From Verrucomicrobiota bacterium (lineage in GTDB: Bacteria; Verrucomicrobiota; Verrucomicrobiia; Opitutales; Opitutaceae): a DNA stretch of 52,544 nucleotides. Shown here piece after piece: positions 37,932 through 45,656 of the stretch. The stretch lies in contig JAFEGO010000089.1 of assembly GCA_018239845.1 (NCBI GenBank), forward strand, positions 1 to 52,544, in the 5' to 3' direction. A program made the translations under genes and the position numbers. The notes under the pieces are model-generated. The model made no database searches. It was not told the origin of the DNA and worked only from the letters and a program-made list of their open reading frames with translations. Each line of letters begins with the position of its first letter. Positions within the stretch are counted from its first letter, which is position 1.

Positions 37932-40466
37932 TTACATTTCAACCGTCAGGGGCCGCCCGGGCGCGAGCGTTTTCGCACGGGGAAACGTTTTCCCGGTTTT
38001 GCCCACGGCGAAACTTCGGAGCGTCAATCGCCCGCGGTCGCAGGTGAGCGTGACCTTCGTACGCCCCCGCGTGGGCACGAGTTCGACCATGCCCCACGCC
38101 GCACCGGTGGACCAAAACCACCGCACACGCTTCGCACTCGCCGCAAACGCGAGCGACTGCGTGAGCGCCGAATACTGAAAGCCCGTGAGCGCGGGGATCA
38201 GGCCCCAGGTGTTAAGCGCGCGCGCGTAGTGGTGTCCGCACTCGGCCTCGTCGAAAGGGTTGCGCTTCCGCCCGTCGTAGCGCGCGCGGATGTCGCGCAC
38301 CACCTGCAGCGCCTCGCGCGCGCGGCCTTCCTGCGCGAGGTGTACCGCCACACAGTACTCAAAGCCCGTCATTACCTCCGTGTAGTACGGAAACGGCCGC
38401 GCCGGCCGCCGCCCGCGCGGGTAAGACGCCATGAGCAGCGCCGTCTCATCACCCAGCGCATAGCTGCGCATGTGGTTAAAATGTCCGTCGAAGCCGCGCC
38501 GGCGGTTGTGCTTCAGCACGGCACTCAGCGTCGCGCGCTGGTGCTTCGCGTCGAGCACGTGCCCGAGATTTTCGAAGTGCGCGTTCACCTGACCCGCGAG
38601 CTGATCGACGAGGCAGCCCGCGCCGAGCTGGTAGTCGGGATCAGCGGGATTTTTCTGCTCGCGACCGATCACCAGCTCCGAGCGCACTGCTTCCCACGTG
38701 CCGGCCGGGCGCACCTCGTGCTCGTAGTACTCGCCGTTGAAAAGCTTCGCATCGACCCATGCGCGCCCGCGCTCGTGCAGGCCGCGACATTTCTCCGCGA
38801 AATCTTCTTCACCGAGGGCCCGCGCCATCGCCTCGCCCGCGCGCAGGGCGCCGAGGTACCACGAGGCCATCTGCGGATTGGGCCCGAAATACTCCACGTC
38901 CATCGTGTTGTGCTGGCAGCCTTCCATCACGCCGTCCTGGTCCGCATCCCAGCCGCCGGGGAGCCACGCGTACTCCAGGGCGCGGCGGGCCCACGGCCAG
39001 CGCGCGCGCAGCCACGCCGTGTCGCCGGAGAGCCGCCACTCGCGGTGCAGTTTGATCAGGCAGCCCATCTGGCCGTCGGCCGCCGCGAGCCGGTAGCTCG
39101 TGCTTTTCTTCAGCGGCAGCGCCACGCGAAAACCCATAAACCCATCCTCCTCCATCGCGTACTCGGAAAACTCCACCTCGCGCATCGAGCGCGCCAGCGC
39201 GGGAAACAGGTGCGCCGTCGCGTGCTCGTAGTTCCACACGTGCGTGCAACTGCCATGACAACTCCCCTGTCGGTCGAAGATGCCTTCCCAGCCGTAGAAG
39301 CGTCCGTCCGCCGTGCGGAAACACGTCTGCGAGCGCAGTGTCGAGAGGTTGAAGAGCGCCGCCTCACGTACCTCCGCCGGCAGATCGCTCTCGGCCACAC
39401 CGCGCACAAACGCCACGGTGTCGCGCTCCAACCTGCGCCAGTGCTTCGCCGCATGCGCCGCCGCCGCCCACGCATCGGCGTGCTGCGTCGTATAAAAATT
39501 GCCCACGATCACGCGCTCCACGCCCGGCGAGCGACCCCAGTTTTCCCGGTTCGGAAAATGCCACGCGATGATGAACTCCACCGTGCGCTCCCCACCCGCC
39601 GGCACCTCGAGCGCGACGGCGAGGGAGGAGTTGGGCGTATCGTTCTGTGTCTCGCGTGGCCCGAGTTTGCCGTCGGCGGAAAAATCGTCCCAAAAATCCA
39701 GCATCGAGTCCGCGCCCCACGCGAAATCCTTCCAGCCCGTGCGGTGCGTCACGCCGCGCCGCGCCGTCGTCGCCAGCGCGAGGTTGCCCCACGCCGGATG
39801 CGTCGGAGCCACGCCCGCCGAGTCGAGCACGAGCCCGCGCAGGCCGCCGGCCTCGCGCCAGGTGTTGCGGTTCTTGCTCGCACCGGTCGGGTAGAGCCGC
39901 CCGCGGAAATCATCCAGCTTCAGCTCGAAACCATCCATGCCGACGTAGTTGGGCAGCACCGCCGCGACCGACGCCGCGATCGCCGTCTTCGTGGGATTTT
40001 TCAGCCGTACCCGCACCAGCGCCACGGGCAGCCCGCTCGCGTCCGCGTCGCCGGGGATCAGCGGATTGAAAACCTCCAGCGTCGCCCGCAGCGGTACCGC
40101 CGGATCGCTCAGCTCGACCGCCGCGAGCGGGTACGCCGCGTGAAACGTGCACCCGCGAAACCGCGGCAGCCCCGCATTAGCCGCGCCCGAGCCCTCCTGA
40201 CCTTCCCAGTCTCCGACCGGCAGCGTGCCTTCGAGCAACCGAGTAACCGGCGCCTCGCCTTTGCGCGCGCAGCGCAACGCGAAAAACGGTCCGCTCCCCT
40301 GTCCCGTCGGCGTGAACCCTTTCGCCGGGCGGTTGGCCGTTTCCCAGTGCCGCCACCCGCCCCACCCGCAAAGCGACACCGTGCCCGTGCCGATCCCGCC
40401 GACCGGCAGCGCCACGCGTGCGAGTTTTTCACCGGAGTACGACTTGAGCACAGGCCAGGGGTTCAT
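37932..40466 (-). CDS. GH116-family glycosidase (bile-acid beta-glucosidase/GBA2-like)
   Basis: An 844-residue protein with the GH116 layout: an N-terminal beta-sandwich domain (about 1-330, ARVALPVGGIGTGTVSLCGW, LEVFNPLIPGDADASGLPVA) and an (alpha/alpha)6 barrel (about 340-780). By comparison with characterised GH116 enzymes, the nucleophile is probably E414 in CTHVWNYEHATAHLFP and the acid D523 in HNTMDVEYFGPNPQMASWY. It hydrolyses beta-glucosides, beta-xylosides or N-acetylglucosaminides. No signal peptide is seen, so it works inside the cell. It heads the 8-nt-spaced pair with the sugar kinase, so its product probably feeds that kinase. Confidence 0.9.
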   Translation of the reverse strand: MNPWPVLKSYSGEKLARVALPVGGIGTGTVSLCGWGGWRHWETANRPAKGFTPTGQGSGPFFALRCARKGEAPVTRLLEGTLPVGDWEGQEGSGAANAGLPRFRGCTFHAAYPLAAVELSDPAVPLRATLEVFNPLIPGDADASGLPVALVRVRLKNPTKTAIAASVAAVLPNYVGMDGFELKLDDFRGRLYPTGASKNRNTWREAGGLRGLVLDSAGVAPTHPAWGNLALATTARRGVTHRTGWKDFAWGADSMLDFWDDFSADGKLGPRETQNDTPNSSLAVALEVPAGGERTVEFIIAWHFPNRENWGRSPGVERVIVGNFYTTQHADAWAAAAHAAKHWRRLERDTVAFVRGVAESDLPAEVREAALFNLSTLRSQTCFRTADGRFYGWEGIFDRQGSCHGSCTHVWNYEHATAHLFPALARSMREVEFSEYAMEEDGFMGFRVALPLKKSTSYRLAAADGQMGCLIKLHREWRLSGDTAWLRARWPWARRALEYAWLPGGWDADQDGVMEGCQHNTMDVEYFGPNPQMASWYLGALRAGEAMARALGEEDFAEKCRGLHERGRAWVDAKLFNGEYYEHEVRPAGTWEAVRSELVIGREQKNPADPDYQLGAGCLVDQLAGQVNAHFENLGHVLDAKHQRATLSAVLKHNRRRGFDGHFNHMRSYALGDETALLMASYPRGRRPARPFPYYTEVMTGFEYCVAVHLAQEGRAREALQVVRDIRARYDGRKRNPFDEAECGHHYARALNTWGLIPALTGFQYSALTQSLAFAASAKRVRWFWSTGAAWGMVELVPTRGRTKVTLTCDRGRLTLRSFAVGKTGKTFPRAKTLAPGRPLTVEM

Positions 40467-40483
40467 GGGGTAAAGGGGTCGGA

Positions 40484-40560
40484 TTTTTACACCAAGGCCG
40501 CAAAGCCCACAAAGCCTTCAGCCTGCTTCCTTCGCTTCTTTTGCGATCTTCGTGTAAAAA
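40484..40560. repeat. Inverted repeat between nucleotidyltransferase and GH116 genes
   Basis: Left arm 40484-40514 (tttttacaccaaggccgcaa, ag...) pairs imperfectly with 40530-40560 (...tttgcgatcttcgtgtaaaa, a), about 24 of 31 positions. It directly abuts the nucleotidyltransferase stop codon and may be an attenuating hairpin in the operon. Confidence 0.8.
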
Positions 40561-41487
40561 CTAAAAGAGCTTCGCGGGATACTTCCCGACGGCCACGAGC
40601 TCCGCGATGGCCGCGACCACGCGCGGGCGGTCCTCGCGGTACGTCACGCCAAACCACGCGCTCTCCGTCGGCAGCACGCGCACCTCGGCCTCGTGGTTTG
40701 CGATCATCGCCGACACCGCGGCAGGCAGGTAAAACTCCGCCTTCGGCTCACCCCCGCGCTCGGCGAGAAACGCCGTGAACTGCCGGTCCAGCCCCGCAAA
40801 CAGCGCCGGCGTGAAACCCCAGCAGTTCATCGAGGCGATCTCCGCGCCCGAGTACGTTTTGCCCGCGCCGACCTCCGTCGCGAGGATGCCCGTGCGCTCG
40901 GTGATCGACGCGAGTTTGCCGTCCGCACCGGTCTCGCAGATGCCGCGCGAGACCGCGCCATGCTCCGACAGCGTGTTGCTGAGGCGGAAGCCCACCATCG
41001 CGAACTGCGCCTGCACCGTCTTCGGCGTGCGGTGACCTGACATTGGGTCAAAGCCGCGCGGCGAGGCCGCCGGGCTCTTTAAAAACTTCCCCAGCTGGGC
41101 AAAGGAGTCGGCCCCGTAGAAATCATCCGCATTGATCACCGCGAAGGGCTCGCGCACGACGTCGCGCGCGCACCACACGGCGTGGCCCGTGCCCCAGGGT
41201 TTCTCGCGGCCCGCCGGCGGCGTGCGCCCCTCGGGCAGCGCGTCGAGCGACTGGAAAACGTAGTCCACCGCGATGCGCCCCGCGTACTTGGCGCCGATCT
41301 TTTCACGAAAGACGTCCTCGAAATCGCGCCGGATCACAAACACCACGCGGCCGAAGCCCGCGCGGATCGCATCAAACACCGCGTAGTCGAGCACCGTCTC
41401 GCCGGAGGGACCGACCGGGTCGATCTGCTTGAGGCCGCCGTAGCGCGAGCCCATGCCGGCGGCGAGGACGAGGAGTGCGGGTTGCAT
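40561..41487 (-). CDS. Sugar-1-phosphate nucleotidyltransferase
   Basis: 308 residues. The Rossmann-type NTP_transferase signature is at the N-terminus: ALLVLAAGMGSRYGGLKQID, the G-x-G-x-R loop that binds the nucleotide. The sugar/metal site is PFAVINADDFYGADSF. Later conserved-looking blocks are GAGKTYSGAEIASMNCWGFT and PTESAWFGVTYREDRP. It joins NTP and a sugar 1-phosphate to give NDP-sugar. It begins the run NTase / GH116 / kinase / PIG-L on the minus strand. The ATG at 41487 is selected; further upstream in-frame residues lack similarity. Nucleotide and sugar specificity cannot be read. Confidence 0.88.
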   Translation of the reverse strand: MQPALLVLAAGMGSRYGGLKQIDPVGPSGETVLDYAVFDAIRAGFGRVVFVIRRDFEDVFREKIGAKYAGRIAVDYVFQSLDALPEGRTPPAGREKPWGTGHAVWCARDVVREPFAVINADDFYGADSFAQLGKFLKSPAASPRGFDPMSGHRTPKTVQAQFAMVGFRLSNTLSEHGAVSRGICETGADGKLASITERTGILATEVGAGKTYSGAEIASMNCWGFTPALFAGLDRQFTAFLAERGGEPKAEFYLPAAVSAMIANHEAEVRVLPTESAWFGVTYREDRPRVVAAIAELVAVGKYPAKLF

Positions 41488-41540
41488 CCCCGCCAGCACA
41501 ACCGTTTGCCCCCCGCGGTCAACCCGCGACACCGGCATCC

Positions 41541-41582
41541 CGATCCGTGTCATCCGTGGTTAAAATGGTCGCCGGCCATTTT
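41541..41582. repeat. Repeat-family remnant with a short hairpin
   Basis: cgatccgtgtcatccgtggt carries the same words as the other intergenic repeats. It is followed by the hairpin AAAATGG-tcgccgg-CCATTTT (41562-41582). It lies in the promoter region shared by the divergent nucleotidyltransferase and dioxygenase genes. Confidence 0.6.
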
Positions 41583-41649
41583 CTAGTGGCCTTTACCCCG
41601 CCGCCCGTGCGAAACCCGCGCGGCTCGCTCGGTCCACCCCCTTTCCCCC

Positions 41650-42444
41650 ATGCCCCAGATCGTCAAACCCACGCCCGAGGTCCTCGCGCAGTTTCATCGC
41701 GACGGTTTCCTTGTGCTCCCCGACATTCTCTCGGCCGCCGAGATCGCCATCCTAAAGGCCGGCCTCGAGCGCGCTTTCAGCAAACGCAGCGAGGACGCCG
41801 AGCTGCACCACATGCCGGAGATCTGGCGCTCCAAGCTCTTCGAGGAGGGCCCGGAGTTTGACTTCATGCTCGATCACCCGGGCGTGGCCGAGCTCATGGC
41901 CGCCCTCCTCGGCGACAACTACCACGCCATCGCCCTCACCGGCCTGCGCACGATGCCGGGCAAGACCATTTCCTTCTGGCACCTCGACGACGCGTGCCGC
42001 TTCCCGATCCCCGAGGGCCTCAAGCTCGACCCGGCGATCCCCGTGCCCGTGTTCACGATCAACATGAACTATTACCTGTGCGACGTGGACGAGGAGATGG
42101 GGCCCACGCACCTCATCCCCGGCAGCCATCGCGCCGGTCGCATCCCGACCCCGGCCGACAACGACGCCAACGGCAACCCCACTTACGAAGGCCGCAGCTA
42201 CGTGAGTTCCGCGGGCAAGGCCGGCACCCTCGTGCTCTGGAACGACCAGGTCTGGCACCGCGGCGGCCCCAATCTCTCCAACGGCAAAATCCGGTGGGTG
42301 CTCCAAACGCCCTTCGCCCGCCGCTGGGTGTCGCAGCGTTTTTATCCCTTCATGAATTACAAGATGCCGCAGGAGGTCGTCGATCGCCTGACGCCGACGC
42401 GGAAGCGCATCCTCGGCTTCCACGACATGGGCGCCTACGGCTGA
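41650..42444 (+). CDS. Phytanoyl-CoA dioxygenase (PhyH) family protein
   Basis: A 264-residue Fe(II)/2-oxoglutarate-dependent oxygenase. The iron triad is visible as H111-x-D113 (ISFWHLDDACRF) and H202 (NDQVWHRGGPNLSN), with the 2-oxoglutarate arginine probably R214 (GKIRWVLQTPFARR). PTHLIPGSHRAGRIP is typical of PhyH-like hydroxylases. The substrate is unknown; bacterial members act on small metabolites, sugars or lipids. It is followed at 26 nt by a GNAT gene and then a hydrolase gene on the same strand, so the three may form one unit. Confidence 0.9.
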   Translation: MPQIVKPTPEVLAQFHRDGFLVLPDILSAAEIAILKAGLERAFSKRSEDAELHHMPEIWRSKLFEEGPEFDFMLDHPGVAELMAALLGDNYHAIALTGLRTMPGKTISFWHLDDACRFPIPEGLKLDPAIPVPVFTINMNYYLCDVDEEMGPTHLIPGSHRAGRIPTPADNDANGNPTYEGRSYVSSAGKAGTLVLWNDQVWHRGGPNLSNGKIRWVLQTPFARRWVSQRFYPFMNYKMPQEVVDRLTPTRKRILGFHDMGAYG

Positions 42445-42470
42445 GGCTTCGGGTCGGGCGCGCCGTTTCC

Positions 42471-42983
42471 ATGTTCACGCTCGAACCCTTCACACCCACC
42501 GACTGCGACCGCCTGATCGGCTGGGTGCCCGACGCGCGTTTCCTCCTGCAATGGGCGGGGCCGGCCTACACCTTTCCGCTCACCCGCGAGCAGCTCGCGC
42601 GCACCTTGGCGCACACACAGCAGCACCCGCCCGCGCACCTGATGTTCAAGCTCTGCGAAACGCCCGGCGGCCGCGTACTCGGCCACATCGAGCTGATGGG
42701 CCTCAACCCCGTTGAGCGCCGCGCCCACATCGGCCGCGTCCTCATCGATCCCGCCGCGCGCGGTCGCGGCCTCGGCACCGAGCTGATGACGCTCCTCATC
42801 CGCCACGCCTTTGGCCCGCTCGGCCTCGAGACGCTCACGCTGAGCGTCTTCAGCTTCAACACGCCCGCCCTCGCCTGCTACGAGCGCCTGGGTTTCGTCA
42901 CCGTCGAAAAACTTCCCCCACGCACCTTCGAAAACGAAACCTGGGATCTCCTGCGCATGCAGCTCACGAAGCCGACGTATTAA
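42471..42983 (+). CDS. GNAT-family N-acetyltransferase (RimJ/RimL-like)
   Basis: A 170-residue acetyltransferase. The fold starts with FTLEPFTPTDCDRLIGWV. The acetyl-CoA pyrophosphate loop is IDPAARGRGLGTELMTLLIR (R/Q-x-x-G-x-G/A), and the C-terminal strands read LTLSVFSFNTPALACYERLG. Family members acetylate protein N-termini, antibiotics or small amines. The ATG at 42471 is 26 nt after the dioxygenase stop; longer frames overlap that gene and are rejected. The target is unknown. Confidence 0.9.
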   Translation: MFTLEPFTPTDCDRLIGWVPDARFLLQWAGPAYTFPLTREQLARTLAHTQQHPPAHLMFKLCETPGGRVLGHIELMGLNPVERRAHIGRVLIDPAARGRGLGTELMTLLIRHAFGPLGLETLTLSVFSFNTPALACYERLGFVTVEKLPPRTFENETWDLLRMQLTKPTY

Positions 42984-42993
42984 CCCCTACCCC

Positions 42994-44025
42994 ATGAAGC
43001 CCTCCCGCGCCCTCTCCGCCCGCTTTCTCAACGAGCGCAAGCACCTCGTCGCCTCGCTCAACCGCGAGCTCGCCCGCCACACCGCCGCCGCCGACACCAC
43101 CCGCGCCGCCGCCTGGCCCGACGCCGCCCATCTCGCCCGCTGGCAGAAATCCGCCGCGCACCGCCTCACCACTCTCCTCGGCTGGCCGCTCACGGACAGT
43201 GCCAAGCCCAAGGTCAAAACCTCCTGGCGCACCCTCGGCCGCGATGCCCTCGGTGAACTCCGCCTCGTGCGCTTCGGCGTCACCGGCGAGTACGGTTCCT
43301 TCGCCGCGCTCTTCCTCCCAGCCAAGCCGCGCACCACGCCCCCGCCGCTCGTCATCGCCCTGCATGGCGGACTCGGTACGATCGAAAAAATCGCCGGCCT
43401 CGGCCACCCCACGCGCAACTACAACGATCTCGTCACCCGCCTGCGCCGCCGCCACTGCGCCGTGCTGGTGCCGCAGCTCCCCCTGTGGCGCGACCACGCC
43501 GAGCCCTACTGCGCCATCGAGGACCTCACCGCCCGCCTCAACCTCCTCGGCCACAACAGCCCGGCGCTGCAAACCCTCACCCTCCGCCGCGCCCTCGACG
43601 CCGCGCTCGCCGTCCCCGCGCTGCGCACGGCACCGGTCGGCCTCGCCGGCCTCTCTTACGGCGGCTGCTACGGCCTCTACGCTGCCGCGCTCGACCCGCG
43701 TATCCGTTGCCTTGTGACCTCAGCCTTCTTCAACGACCGTCATACCTACCCCAACCCGGCCGCCGTCGCCCTTGGCCTCGCGCAAAGCTTCCTCGACGCC
43801 GAACTCGCCGCCTTGGTCTGCCCCCGCGCCCTCTGGATCGAAACCGGCGACAAGGACGAACTCTTCACCCCCTCCGGCGCCCGCCTCGAAGCCAAAAAGG
43901 TCCGCGCCCTCTACCGCGCCACCGGCCACGCCGCCCGTTTCCACTTCGAAGTCTTCCGCGGCACCCACGAATTCAACCGCGCCGAAGCCAACCTCGACTT
44001 CCTTCTCCACGCTCTCGGGGAATGA
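42994..44025 (+). CDS. Alpha/beta hydrolase (acetyl-xylan-esterase/dienelactone-hydrolase-like)
   Basis: 343 residues with a complete catalytic triad: S221 in the elbow GLAGLSYGGCYG, an aspartate in ALWIETGDKDELFTPSG (D286 or D288) and H325 in FRGTHEFN. The oxyanion region is LVIALHGGLGTIEK. There is no signal peptide, so it is cytoplasmic. It is about 100 residues longer at the N-terminus than minimal hydrolases, as in the Abhydrolase_7/acetyl-esterase group. It starts 10 nt after the GNAT stop and probably shares its transcript. The substrate is probably an ester of a carbohydrate or small acid (inference). Confidence 0.87.
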   Translation: MKPSRALSARFLNERKHLVASLNRELARHTAAADTTRAAAWPDAAHLARWQKSAAHRLTTLLGWPLTDSAKPKVKTSWRTLGRDALGELRLVRFGVTGEYGSFAALFLPAKPRTTPPPLVIALHGGLGTIEKIAGLGHPTRNYNDLVTRLRRRHCAVLVPQLPLWRDHAEPYCAIEDLTARLNLLGHNSPALQTLTLRRALDAALAVPALRTAPVGLAGLSYGGCYGLYAAALDPRIRCLVTSAFFNDRHTYPNPAAVALGLAQSFLDAELAALVCPRALWIETGDKDELFTPSGARLEAKKVRALYRATGHAARFHFEVFRGTHEFNRAEANLDFLLHALGE

Positions 44026-44038
44026 TCGTGGTCCATCG

Positions 44039-44058
44039 CGCCAGTCGGAAGTCTGGCG
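44039..44058. repeat. Short hairpin between convergent genes
   Basis: CGCCAG-tcggaagt-CTGGCG lies between the hydrolase stop and the SDR stop, 5 bp before the latter. It may end both transcripts, although no T-run follows. It shares AAGTCTGGCG with the hairpin in front of uvrC. Confidence 0.5.
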
Positions 44059-44063
44059 TCAGC

Positions 44064-44873
44064 CTAAACGGTCGGGATCGTGCCGCCGTCGATCACGTAC
44101 TCGCTGCCATGGATGGCACTGGCCCGGTCGGAAGCGAGGAAGGCGACCAGCTCGGCCACTTCACCCGGCTGCGCGGGGCGCCCGAGCGGTATCCCGCCCA
44201 AAGCATCGAGGATTCCCTGCCGGGCAGTCGCTTCGTCCGTGCCACCGCTCGCCGCCAGCCGTTTGACCATTGCTTCGGCCGCCGTGGTATAAATCCAGCC
44301 GGGAGCGACAGAATTCACCCGGATGCCTTTCGGCCCGAGTTCCTTGGACAGCGCCTTGCTATAGGCGGTGAGAGCCGCCTTCGCCGCGGCGTAGGCCGTC
44401 GTGGAATCGGCCAGGGGCAACCGGCGCTGGATCGAGCTGATGTGCACGATGACGCCGGATTTGCGCTCGATCATCCCGGGCACCAGGAGACGGTCCAGTC
44501 GCACCGCGGCCAGGAGGTTAAGATTCAGTTCCTCCAGCCAATATTGCTCCGTCGCGGCGGCGAAACCTCCGCCGGGGGTCGTGGAACCGCCCACGTTGTG
44601 GATGATGACATCGACGCCCCCGAGTTCCTTCTGCAGGCGCTCCGCCACCGTGGCCGCACCTTCCGGTGTGGCGAGATCGGCTTGAATGAAGACTTCCGCC
44701 GCCAGACCGGCCGGCCGGGCGGAGCGGGCGGTGGTGGCGACAGTCGCCCCGCCCGCCGCCAGCCGGCGCACGATCGCCTCCCCGGCGCCCTTGGTGCCGC
44801 CGGTGACCAAAATGCGTTTCCCGAAAAACTCCGCGGGGTCGGGACGGACGGATGAAATGGGCGCGGCGTTCAT
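44064..44873 (-). CDS. SDR-family oxidoreductase
   Basis: A 269-residue classical short-chain dehydrogenase. The cofactor loop is ILVTGGTKGAGEAIVRRL (TGGxxGxG), and IIHNVGGSTTPGG stands in the NNAG position. The catalytic set is S147 (VIVHISSIQRR), Y161 and K165 (TTAYAAAKAALTAYSK). It ends in the SDR tail HGSEYVIDGGTIPTV. It would oxidise or reduce an alcohol/ketone with NAD(P)H. Its start overlaps the stop of the upstream NTF2-like gene by 4 nt (ATGA), so both are made together, and an HxlR regulator is divergent. Confidence 0.93.
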   Translation of the reverse strand: MNAAPISSVRPDPAEFFGKRILVTGGTKGAGEAIVRRLAAGGATVATTARSARPAGLAAEVFIQADLATPEGAATVAERLQKELGGVDVIIHNVGGSTTPGGGFAAATEQYWLEELNLNLLAAVRLDRLLVPGMIERKSGVIVHISSIQRRLPLADSTTAYAAAKAALTAYSKALSKELGPKGIRVNSVAPGWIYTTAAEAMVKRLAASGGTDEATARQGILDALGGIPLGRPAQPGEVAELVAFLASDRASAIHGSEYVIDGGTIPTV

Positions 44874-45211
44874 TGGATGGCCAGCTGGAGGATTTTGCCA
44901 TCGGCCACGGTGAATTCGAAATCGAGCTCCACCGGGCTGCCGGGAAATGCCCCGGAGACTTTCCCTGTCACGCGGTGCCGGCCGGCCTCCGATACCCAGT
45001 GGAGCGGCTCGACAACCGGCTGATACTTGCGCGACGTTTCCTCGATCCACGCCGCAATCGTTGCAGGCCCCCGGTGGGTGCGGTTCTCATCATGAACCAC
45101 GGCATCCGGTGCGAAGCTGGCCGCCGCGGCGACGGCATCCCCGGCGTTGGCCGCGGCGAAGTACGCCGTGACGCACGCCGGCAGCTCGGCGGTAAACGTT
45201 TTGTCTTTCAT
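44870..45211 (-). CDS. NTF2/SnoaL-like small protein
   Basis: A 113-residue cone-shaped fold protein of the nuclear-transport-factor-2/SnoaL type: AYFAAANAGDAVAAAASFAP and DAVVHDENRTHRGPATIAAW at the N-terminal half, then VSGAFPGSPVELDFEFTVAD and a final strand GKILQLAIQ. Such proteins bind or isomerise small hydrophobic ligands. Coupled translation with an SDR suggests a two-step detoxification or modification of a carbonyl compound (inference). The start is 28 bp from the divergent HxlR gene. Confidence 0.85.
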   Translation of the reverse strand: MKDKTFTAELPACVTAYFAAANAGDAVAAAASFAPDAVVHDENRTHRGPATIAAWIEETSRKYQPVVEPLHWVSEAGRHRVTGKVSGAFPGSPVELDFEFTVADGKILQLAIQ

Positions 45212-45239
45212 CCCGCGAGTTTACCACGAGGCTTTCCCG

Positions 45240-45647
45240 ATGGGAAGTACCCACAAAAAAGTAAGTACCCGGACTGCGCGGAGAAAACGCTGGACACGCA
45301 TCACCGCCGCCGAGGGAGTCGAGCAGACTATCCGCATGCTCGAAGGCCGCTGGAAATTGCTGATTCTCTTTCAGCTCTTCGGCGGACGGATCCGTCGCTT
45401 CTCCGACTTGGAGCGCGCCATCCCCGCGGTCACCCAGAAGATGCTCGCCCAGCAGCTCCGCCAGCTGGAGAAAGACGGGATCGTCCACCGGAGGGTCTAT
45501 CCGGAAGTCCCGCCCAAAGTGGAGTACTCCCTCACACCTTGGGGTCAGGCACTCTGCCCCACGCTCGACTCATTGCTGAAGTGGGCTGCTCGGCGCAAGT
45601 CGCAGGCCCACGTGATCCCGTTGCCGGACACACGGGATCGTTTGTAG
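45240..45647 (+). CDS. HxlR-family transcriptional regulator
   Basis: A 135-residue winged-helix protein. The HxlR core is VEQTIRMLEGRWKLLILFQL, RRFSDLERAIPAVTQKMLAQ (recognition helix), LRQLEKDGIVHRRVYPEVPP and VEYSLTPWGQALCPTLDSLL. These proteins respond to electrophiles, quinones or redox stress, often through a cysteine; here the only cysteine is in ALCPTL. It is divergent from the NTF2/SDR pair and probably controls it. The ATG at 45240 gives a normal-length N-terminus; longer frames run back into the divergent gene. Confidence 0.93.
   Translation: MGSTHKKVSTRTARRKRWTRITAAEGVEQTIRMLEGRWKLLILFQLFGGRIRRFSDLERAIPAVTQKMLAQQLRQLEKDGIVHRRVYPEVPPKVEYSLTPWGQALCPTLDSLLKWAARRKSQAHVIPLPDTRDRL
45245..45270. 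promoter_or_regulatory. Direct repeat AAGTACCC, possible HxlR site
   Basis: AAGTACCC occurs at 45245-45252 and again at 45263-45270, an 18-bp phase, just inside the hxlR start and close to the 28-bp divergent gap. The GTAC core is itself palindromic. Binding by HxlR is a guess from position. Confidence 0.35.
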
Positions 45648-45656
45648 TCTATTAAA

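Noticed and set aside
38229..40778. An 849-codon plus-strand frame opposite GH116
   Set aside because: Shadow of the GH116 gene; Arg/His-rich with no recognisable domain.
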